Source: JBOFBH01 sp051657715 (GTDB lineage Bacteria; Actinomycetota; Actinomycetes; Actinomycetales; Angustibacteraceae). Taken from it: a stretch of DNA of 33,048 bases. Shown piece by piece: positions 25,361 through 31,336 of this stretch. The position numbers and the translations under genes were made by a program. The notes below the pieces were generated by a model. It had not been told where the DNA came from, searched no databases, and saw only the letters and a program-made list of their open reading frames with translations. Location: positions 1 through 33,048 of the forward strand of contig JBOFLF010000016.1 of the NCBI GenBank assembly GCA_051657715.1, written 5' to 3'. Every line of letters starts with the position of its first letter. Position 1 is the first letter of the stretch.

Positions 25361-25382
25361 TTGACGTTGACGTCAACGTCAA
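25361..25382. promoter_or_regulatory. Perfect 22-base palindrome, operator of the MerR regulator
   Basis: TTGACGTTGAC followed directly by its reverse complement GTCAACGTCAA, with no mismatch and no spacer. It sits in the 56-base gap between the divergent acyl-CoA dehydrogenase (GTG 25340) and MerR (GTG 25397) genes. MerR-family dimers bind such palindromes, so it very likely controls both genes. LiuR-type MerR regulators of acyl-CoA catabolism use sites of similar character, but I have not compared consensus sequences. Confidence 0.8.
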
Positions 25383-25396
25383 TCAGCCTACCGGTC

Positions 25397-25870
25397 GTGG
25401 CGAACCGTACGTGGACCATCGCGCAGCTGGCGGCCGAGTTCGGCGTCACCCATCGCACCATCCGCTATTACGAAGACCAGGGCCTGCTCGCGCCCGAGCG
25501 TCGCGGCAACACCCGGGTCTTCCATCCCCGCGACCGAGCGCGATTGACGCTGGTGCTGCGCGGCAAGCGGCTGGGATTTCCGCTGGACCAGATCCGCCGG
25601 ATCGTCGACATGTACGACGACCCACCTGGCCACCAGGGTCAGCTGCGCTACCTGCTGGACCAGATCGACGAGCGCCGCGCCGAGCTGCTGCAGCGCCGCC
25701 GCGACGTGGCAGCAGCCCTGCGGGAGCTGGCCGACCTGGAACGCCGCTGCCAAGCCGAACTGGATCGACTACGACCAGGCGCGCAGAAGGTTGGCCAGAC
25801 ATCGGACCCTTGGCCAGACCAAACCAATGGTGGGGGAACATATCCGCGTGATGCAGCACCACCCGAGTGA
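25397..25870 (+). CDS. MerR-family transcriptional regulator of acyl-CoA catabolism
   Basis: 157 residues from GTG 25397. The N-terminal winged helix is clear: WTIAQLAAEFGVTHRTIRYYEDQGLLAPERRGNTRVF, followed by the MerR linker (RLTLVLRGKRLGFPLDQIRRIVDMYD) and a long coiled-coil dimerisation helix (about 80-125, rich in Arg/Leu/Glu). The C-terminal ~25 residues are low-complexity. No Cys metal-binding pair is present, so an organic ligand such as an acyl-CoA is more likely than metal sensing. It diverges from the acyl-CoA dehydrogenase gene over a perfect palindrome. This fits a LiuR/PsrA-like role, stated as inference. Confidence 0.9.
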   Translation: MANRTWTIAQLAAEFGVTHRTIRYYEDQGLLAPERRGNTRVFHPRDRARLTLVLRGKRLGFPLDQIRRIVDMYDDPPGHQGQLRYLLDQIDERRAELLQRRRDVAAALRELADLERRCQAELDRLRPGAQKVGQTSDPWPDQTNGGGTYPRDAAPPE

Positions 25871-25886
25871 CGCTGCATCACGCGGA
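25843..25886. terminator. Long perfect hairpin between merR and the protease gene
   Basis: TCCGCGTGATGCAGC (25843-25857) and its exact reverse complement (25872-25886) are 14 bases apart, a 15-base-pair stem with the merR stop codon in its loop. Symmetric stems between convergent genes often act as bidirectional terminators. No U-tract follows on the plus side, so the function is inference. It also marks the start of the lower-G+C stretch. Confidence 0.6.
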
Positions 25887-25935
25887 ACATCATGGCTATC
25901 AACCCCGAGCGACTATCGGACGGCGGCCCCGCTGC

Positions 25936-27644
25936 TCACGGGATCGGGCCTCTATCGACGCATTGAAAGCTGGCCTGGGCTTGTACACGGTTGCCGGTGA
26001 TCCGATGAGTGGCTTCCGCTGTCACCAGGTAGGACTGACCGGGCACACAAGCGGCGCTGACGGGTGTTCCGGTCAAACCGTTCATGGGGGACCCACTCCA
26101 GATGTAGTCGTACGCGGCGGGATCGTCGCCGACCACCGAGGCCGTGCAGGTGACCGTGGCTCCCCGCTCCGGAGCACAATCAGCGTAAAGACTGATAGGC
26201 GGAGGGCCAGGCGGTGGGATGTTGTTCCGGACCCTGAGGGCCAGGCGACAGCCACCTGAACGATTGTCAGTGTCGATCCCAATCGTGACGTCCTGCCCAA
26301 GTCTCGCTGTCACGAATTCGGTGGCGGTCCGGCCACCGACGCACTGGCCAGCATCGCCGTCTGGGTAAAATCTGACATCGATCGCGACCGTTGGATCGGT
26401 GACCTTAAAGCTGAGGTCGCACCACCCTGATCGCCCATCAGTATCTACCACGAAGCTCCGATAACGCCCTTCGTCGACGGGCAGGTCGCCTGTCGACGAC
26501 CCCGGGCACTGACCTGCGTCTCCCCCTGCAGAGACTGCCCAGTCAACAGTGATGGGACTACGAAGCCAATCTGCTTCGTTGCCCAGACTCAGCCATATCC
26601 CGCAGGCGCCGGAACGGCTGTCGGTGTCGAGACGGATCTCCTGCGTCCACGAATTCACCGGAGCGTGCTGCCAGCCAGCGTTCGGGCATTGACCCGAGTA
26701 TGGCCCGTCGTCGTAGCCCGTGCGGTTGTGACCCAACGTGATGCCGTCGAAACCGGCCGGCCGGATCATCGAATTGATCCAACCGACGTTCAGTCGAGCG
26801 AAATAAATCAGACCAGTCGAACATCCTGATCCGTCACCTTCATCAACGATCGCTGAGATGAATTTCTGGCCGTTTCGTGACTGAACGAGAGGACCACCGC
26901 TGTCAGCTTTGCAGGCTGAATCAATGGTCCCGCTCGTGTTTACAGAACCTTGAGTGGTGATCCGATCAGTTGAAATTTCAGTAACAACTGGCTCATAGTA
27001 GCGGAGCACTCTGGACAGATCTCGCGACGGATTCCCCGGCACTGTTCGACCCCATCCAGCAGCTGTGCCGCTGTCATTAAGAATGGGGTCGTCTTCTACC
27101 GGAAGACTGTTCACTCTTGAACTGAAGTCAAGCGGCGTACTCAGATGGAGGAGAGCGACGTCGCGAGCGTCCGGATCAAAGAAGACCGAGTCGACACCTT
27201 TGATCTGCTCGGTCCCCTCGACTACGTCACGGTCGTGTTCGCCGGCCACTATCGAGATGTCGGAAAAACTTAAACTGGGGTGTTCTTGAGTGGGTTGAGC
27301 GCAGTGCGCGGCTGTGAGCACCCACTCACGGGCGACAATTCCCCCGCCGCACTCAAAATCGCCATTGAACTGGATCGCCACCTGCCACGGGAATTGCCCC
27401 GGGGTTGCCTCGTAGCCACCAACAATCGCATGCGCAGGGGTGAGGAAAACCCAAAAAACAGCGAAGGGACAAGCGCCGCGACTGCAGCGAGTCTTGTCGT
27501 TGCGTTGCCGGAAGTTCTGACGCCCGAACCAGCAAAGGAAAAGGGCTCTCCTCCGGCATTGTGACTGAAACCCGGAGGGCGCGAGACCACCCGCGCCAGC
27601 ATCGCCCTAAGCAATGGTTTCATTCGCTCTCCCACCCTCATCAT
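25936..27644 (-). CDS. Secreted chymotrypsin-fold serine protease with C-terminal repeats (frameshift in signal peptide)
   Basis: The S1 protease domain begins at an intact zymogen-type cleavage site (AHA then IVGGYEATPGQFPWQVAIQ). The catalytic triad is present: His of VLTAAHCA, Asp of DPDARDVALLHL, Ser of CKADSGGPLV. At the S1-pocket position equivalent to 189 is Ser, as in chymotrypsin, and Gly193 is Ala. After the domain come three ~58-residue repeats with GQC(P/V)...DTDxRSGxC, then a Pro hinge (IPPPGPPP) and an Ig-like tail with two Cys. Upstream of IVGG this frame has no ATG, GTG or TTG. A proper signal peptide (ATTRLAAVAALVPSLFF) is in another frame starting at 27644. The switch fits a six-A run at 27453-27458 (six T on the coding strand). 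So the gene is either broken there or carries a sequencing error. Confidence 0.8.
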
Positions 27645-27897
27645 TGTGATGATGCCGACGCGAGCACACTATCGGGGACGAGCCCGCTGAGGGTGACTTT
27701 AGGCGTATTCCTGAGACGACTCTTTAGACCTTGATCGAGCAGGCCGTCCGGGTCGTGAACAACGGGCGTCCGTGATCTCTTGAGGTCTGGCGGTTTGCGA
27801 AGCGACAGAGGAGACAGGCCACGGGGTCGGAGCACCATGCGGCATGGAGGTTCGGCTCGGGTGGCGGTATTGAGCGGCCGGGCCGGCCAGCACATCG
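27645..27897. other. Gap without a confident gene between protease and third vapBC
   Basis: 253 bases with mixed composition. Short open frames exist on the minus strand, but their translations (Arg/Pro/Ser-rich, no domain) look like chance. It must hold the protease promoter, which I could not pinpoint. No repeats, RNA gene or mobile-element end was recognised. Confidence 0.4.
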
Positions 27898-27939
27898 ATG
27901 ACTAACCTAGTAGTCATGCTATCCGCATGCTTCTATGCT
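27898..27939 (+). promoter_or_regulatory. Operator and leaderless promoter of the third vapBC
   Basis: ATGACTA (27898-27904) and its exact reverse complement TAGTCAT (27911-27917) are six bases apart, where the -35 would be. TATGCT (27934-27939) is a -10 hexamer followed by six bases and the antitoxin ATG at 27946. Several GCATG/CATGC elements lie between and behind. An autorepressed, leaderless vapBC promoter is a good fit. Confidence 0.55.
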
Positions 27940-27945
27940 GAGAGC

Positions 27946-28173
27946 ATGCCCATGCTGCAGATCCGCAATGTCCCGGACGACGTCCACCGCCGACTCAAGG
28001 CGCGAGCCGCGATGGAGGGCATCTCGTTGTCCGAGCTGGCGCTGTCCGAACTGCGCCGCTCACTCGAGCGGCCCACTCGGCGCGAGCTGCTGGCCCGGGT
28101 GTCCACCCGCAAGCCGGTGACCACCGGCCCAGACGCAGCCGACGCCGTCCGAGCCGAGCGCGACGCCCGGTGA
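27946..28173 (+). CDS. vapB: VapB-type antitoxin, ribbon-helix-helix (FitA-like, third pair)
   Basis: 75 residues from ATG 27946 (an ATG at 27952 is possible). The sequence MLQIRNVPDDVHRRLKARAAMEGISLSELALSELRR is a classical FitA/Arc-like ribbon-helix-helix DNA-binding domain, unlike the two AbrB-type antitoxins elsewhere in the window. The C-terminal RRELLARVSTRKPV...DAADAVRAERDAR should bind the toxin. It overlaps the PIN gene by GTGA. The leaderless promoter and operator upstream support this start. Confidence 0.9.
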   Translation: MPMLQIRNVPDDVHRRLKARAAMEGISLSELALSELRRSLERPTRRELLARVSTRKPVTTGPDAADAVRAERDAR

Positions 28174-28568
28174 TCGTCCTGGACGCCTCAGCTGCGATCG
28201 AGTGGCTGCTCGGCAGGCCCTTAGGCCAGCGGGTCGCCGACCGGTTGGCCGATCCGGAGCAGACGATCCATGCGCCCCAGCTGCTGCCCGTTGAGGTGAC
28301 TCAGGTGCTGCGCCGCCATGTGATGACTGGCTCGGCCACGGCTCGTCGCGCGGACCAGGCGTTGACAGACCTGGCGGACCTCGGTGTCGCCCAGCACGAC
28401 CACGATCCTCTCATCCCACGGATCTGGCAGCTGCGCGGCAGCCTGACCGCATACGACGCCGCGTACATCTCCCTTGCCGAGGTTCTGGACGCCCCGCTGG
28501 TCACCATCGATGGGCGACTGGCCCGGACAGGCGGGCATCGTGCCGTGGTAGATGTGGTGGGACGATGA
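28170..28568 (+). CDS. vapC: VapC-type PIN-domain toxin (third pair)
   Basis: 132 residues from GTG 28170. The PIN acidic set is complete: Asp5 (IVLDASAAIEWLLG), Glu42 (LLPVEVTQVLRRH), Asp96 (LTAYDAAYISLAE) and Asp114 (LVTIDGRLART). Predicted Mg-dependent ribonuclease. Its higher G+C, compared with the protease and methyltransferase on either side, suggests that it came from an actinobacterial host or has been resident for longer. It converges on the restriction endonuclease gene with a 41-base gap. Confidence 0.92.
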   Translation: MIVLDASAAIEWLLGRPLGQRVADRLADPEQTIHAPQLLPVEVTQVLRRHVMTGSATARRADQALTDLADLGVAQHDHDPLIPRIWQLRGSLTAYDAAYISLAEVLDAPLVTIDGRLARTGGHRAVVDVVGR

Positions 28569-28609
28569 CCCTTCGCCATGGGACGCCGATCAATCCCAAT
28601 CTGGAGTGG

Positions 28610-29767
28610 TCAATCAAGATCTGGGATGTAAGCACGTGCGCGACGCCGCAACGCGAGCATGATCGTGTCGGCATCGCTATCAGCGCCAATCGCTCTAGCT
28701 GGGGCCAGGTCGAGCGCGAGAGAGCTGAGCGTGCGCGCATCGGTCTCGACAACGAGCTGAACGTCTATCGGAGTCGGTGATCCGTCGGCCGATGGATCAC
28801 CAGAGATGTCAAACACGTAGATCCAGTTCGGCGCTGAGTGCACGTACTGCCCAGTCGGGCTGCTCAACCGAGGGTCGCATAGCGCGTAGGTACCGCCAGC
28901 CATTCTCACCAGATCAGGAGCACCCAAGAAAGGTTGCCAGGAATCCCACACCGGCCGTGGCAAGGCCAGGATGCACCCGGTCGACGAATGGCGTCGAGCG
29001 ATCTGGAACTTGAACATGATCTGGTAGAAAGTACGCTTGAAAACGTTGCTGATGTTGGGGCCTTCTACCCGCCTGCCTGGCCACTCAGGGTGGGCCGCGA
29101 CCTGCTCCGCGAAGTCGGTCGAGTGCAGATCCTGCGCAGCCCGCAGCGCCTCGACCGCGTGGCGGTAAGACCCGTGAGTATCCGTTGTCTGGATCTCAAT
29201 CATCCCGTATCTACCCAGCTGTACGCCGGTTTCGCTGCCGGCAGTAGGCACCACTTCTACGACCGTGACGTCGAATGACAACTCAGGGCTGGCAGGGCTG
29301 CGCGGCAGGGCGACCTCGCCTCCGAACAGGTGTTGAAATGCGAGGAACTGGCGAGCGGCTCCCCCGTCTCGTACTGCTTCGACTAGATGACGGCGCCATC
29401 TCTCGTCCGTCAGGTTTGTTATCGGGATGACATGAACAGGGTGGGCTGCGGCTACCCCGAAAAGCCTGCGGACCATGTGGTGCAGCAGGTCGTCGTCGAG
29501 AGCACGGTGTGGACAGACAAGCCAGTCCTGGCGATGACCGTTGCTACCGGCACTGACCGTGCAGACTCCTTTGCTGTTGGCCGCCTTGACGCATGTCATA
29601 TCGGTCTCTGCGACTTGGGAGAGGAACGGACAGCGTTCCGCGAGCTGATCGGCCCGGGCGCGATCATGTGAGTCGACGACAGGAAAGACTCGGTGGCCGA
29701 ACCACTCCGCGATGTGCGGGCGCAACATCGCACGATCAGCAGCTGTTCTGACAGAGCGGGACGTCAT
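28610..29767 (-). CDS. Type II restriction endonuclease, NotI family
   Basis: 385 residues. Four cysteines (Cys46 in AERCPFL, Cys59, Cys69, Cys85 in VCPHRAL) match the metal-binding cluster known for NotI. A nuclease core of PD-(D/E)xK type is suggested by Asp166 (LSFDVTVVEV) and Glu191-x-Gln193 in GMIEIQTTDTHGSYRHAV, an ExQ variant. The FKRTFYQIMFKFQIAR helix also fits the NotI/related family by memory. The gene is directly coupled to the methyltransferase (ATGA overlap at 29764-29767), as in compact Type II systems. The recognition site may or may not be NotI's GCGGCCGC and cannot be read from sequence. Base composition is lower in G+C than the core genes. Confidence 0.78.
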   Translation of the reverse strand: MTSRSVRTAADRAMLRPHIAEWFGHRVFPVVDSHDRARADQLAERCPFLSQVAETDMTCVKAANSKGVCTVSAGSNGHRQDWLVCPHRALDDDLLHHMVRRLFGVAAAHPVHVIPITNLTDERWRRHLVEAVRDGGAARQFLAFQHLFGGEVALPRSPASPELSFDVTVVEVVPTAGSETGVQLGRYGMIEIQTTDTHGSYRHAVEALRAAQDLHSTDFAEQVAAHPEWPGRRVEGPNISNVFKRTFYQIMFKFQIARRHSSTGCILALPRPVWDSWQPFLGAPDLVRMAGGTYALCDPRLSSPTGQYVHSAPNWIYVFDISGDPSADGSPTPIDVQLVVETDARTLSSLALDLAPARAIGADSDADTIMLALRRRARAYIPDLD

Positions 29768-31014
29768 GACACCAGCTCGCCGTACTGCCCGATGAAAGAA
29801 TGCGGCCTGCGGCGGAACGGATTGAATAACCGCCCACCCTTCGGCGCACCATCCAAGCAGGCCAACACTTCTTTGGCGACAGCACGAATGAGCGGAACTG
29901 GGACCGCATTTCCGACTTGATCATATTTACTGGTATTAGTTCCATGAAAGGCGAACCAGTCGGGAAACCCTTGGATACGTGCAGCTTCACGGATGGTGAT
30001 GGTTCGATGCTGTTCAGGATGCGTGTACTCCCCAGTCTTGGGATCACGGAACCGGGTAATGACTGTCCGCGGTACACCATTCCAGGTCATTCTGCGGTAG
30101 CGGCGGGTATGATCCTTGCGCAGAGCACGACGCATACTGTGCGGAAGCATCTCGCGCGGAAGATCTCGCCAATCCTGACCAGGCTTGAGTAATTTGATGC
30201 GCGCCAAAGTCTGCGGGCTCAGCGCAGCGGCGTAGTGGTCGTGCAACTCATCGTCAGGCATGCGGGAGCCGTCCAACCTCGTCCGGGCGATACGTTGGAA
30301 TTCGCTTCGCGGCGACTCACCATAAACGTTGCTCTCTTCACCGGCAGCCACGGGCGGAAGGTCGCTGATAGCCGCAGCCGTGGTGATGAAATCGGGAAAG
30401 TCAGCAGGGTCGATGGTCACATTTGGCAGCAGATCGCCGATGCCACCACCGTGGCTGGGTTCAGGGAAACCGTAACCACAAGGGATATCGAGATCTTGCC
30501 GCCACGCGACAATGATCAAGCGCCAGCGCATCTGCGGGGTTCCATATTGAGCCGCGAGCAGCTCAGCGCAGGAAGCAGTATATCTGAGTTCCCGTAGGCC
30601 GTTGATGATCGCCCGCAGGTGGTTCGCTCGGTCCAGCGTGAGGAGCCCGGGCACATTCTCAATCACGACGGCCTTCGGGTTCATCGTCCGCACAACACGC
30701 AACAACTCTCGGTACAGCATATTCCGCTCGTCCCACACGTTCCTGCGGCCTAGCATGCTGAAGCCCTGGCATGGCGGCCCAGCAAACAACAGGTCGAGGT
30801 CACCCGCGCCCATGTCACTCTCGTCGTGAAACCGACGATCGGTCACCACGCGAATATCCTGCGCCAGAACGGTGCCGTGAAGGTTCGCCGCATGGGTAGC
30901 GGCTGCCCGGTGGTCGATCTCGACTGCGAGGCGAAGATCGAAGCCCGACTGGGCCAAGCCGAGGCTCGCTCCGCCTGATCCAGCGAACAAGTCCACAACT
31001 GTCGGTCGCCGCAT
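29764..31014 (-). CDS. DNA (cytosine-5-)-methyltransferase of a Type II R-M system
   Basis: 416 residues from ATG 31014, where the conserved domain starts (TVVDLFAGSGGASLGL, the SAM-binding motif I). Motif IV is PPCQGFS with catalytic Cys82; motif VI is ENVPG (119-123); motif VIII is QMRWR (161-165). The variable target-recognition region spans about 175-330, followed by motif IX (TITIREAARIQGFPDWF) and X (QVGNAVPVPL). It methylates cytosine at C5 in the site that the coupled endonuclease cuts, protecting host DNA. The longer frame to 31125 adds residues with no family likeness. Codon use is clearly less G/C-biased than in accA3 or efeUOB, a sign of transfer. Confidence 0.95.
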   Translation of the reverse strand: MRRPTVVDLFAGSGGASLGLAQSGFDLRLAVEIDHRAAATHAANLHGTVLAQDIRVVTDRRFHDESDMGAGDLDLLFAGPPCQGFSMLGRRNVWDERNMLYRELLRVVRTMNPKAVVIENVPGLLTLDRANHLRAIINGLRELRYTASCAELLAAQYGTPQMRWRLIIVAWRQDLDIPCGYGFPEPSHGGGIGDLLPNVTIDPADFPDFITTAAAISDLPPVAAGEESNVYGESPRSEFQRIARTRLDGSRMPDDELHDHYAAALSPQTLARIKLLKPGQDWRDLPREMLPHSMRRALRKDHTRRYRRMTWNGVPRTVITRFRDPKTGEYTHPEQHRTITIREAARIQGFPDWFAFHGTNTSKYDQVGNAVPVPLIRAVAKEVLACLDGAPKGGRLFNPFRRRPHSFIGQYGELVS

Positions 31015-31336
31015 CACAGAACGCCTCGAAGGAGCGCTGCGGATCGGCGATTCATTGTGGTGAGGGTACCGATTGTCATCGCAGGCTCTCGGCCCGACAC
31101 GACGCTGACCATCGACCGGGTTCATTTCGCTGTTTCCGGCTCGGGTGCAACGCCTTGATCATCCAGCTCCTCCTAGGAGACCTTGCAGATGTGTTCAGCG
31201 GTCCAGTTTCACCGAGAGCACCGACAGTCCGCGGATCGGCAGTGCCGACCGCATCAGCGGCAACCCTGCCGGCAACAACTAAGCTCGCCGGGCACGCGGC
31301 TCAGGAGCGGCATGACAACGGGAAGGACGCAGCAAC
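31015..31336. other. Intergenic region before accA3
   Basis: 322 bases between the divergent methyltransferase and accA3. No convincing gene. TAAGCT at 31280-31285 is a possible -10 for accA3, followed by a leader of about 45 bases; GGAAGG lies about a dozen bases before the ATG. CTCCTAGGAG near 31170 is a short palindrome without other support. G+C rises again here, so the right border of the accessory block is probably inside this gap. Confidence 0.45.

Noticed and set aside
25361..25396. Identical N-terminal residues (LTLTSTS) predicted for both the MerR and the dehydrogenase protein
   Set aside because: They are the two readings of one perfect palindrome upstream of the real starts, not a shared peptide.
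27641..27895. Open frame of 84 codons on the minus strand
   Set aside because: No domain, no ribosome-binding site and a composition like random frames in this DNA.
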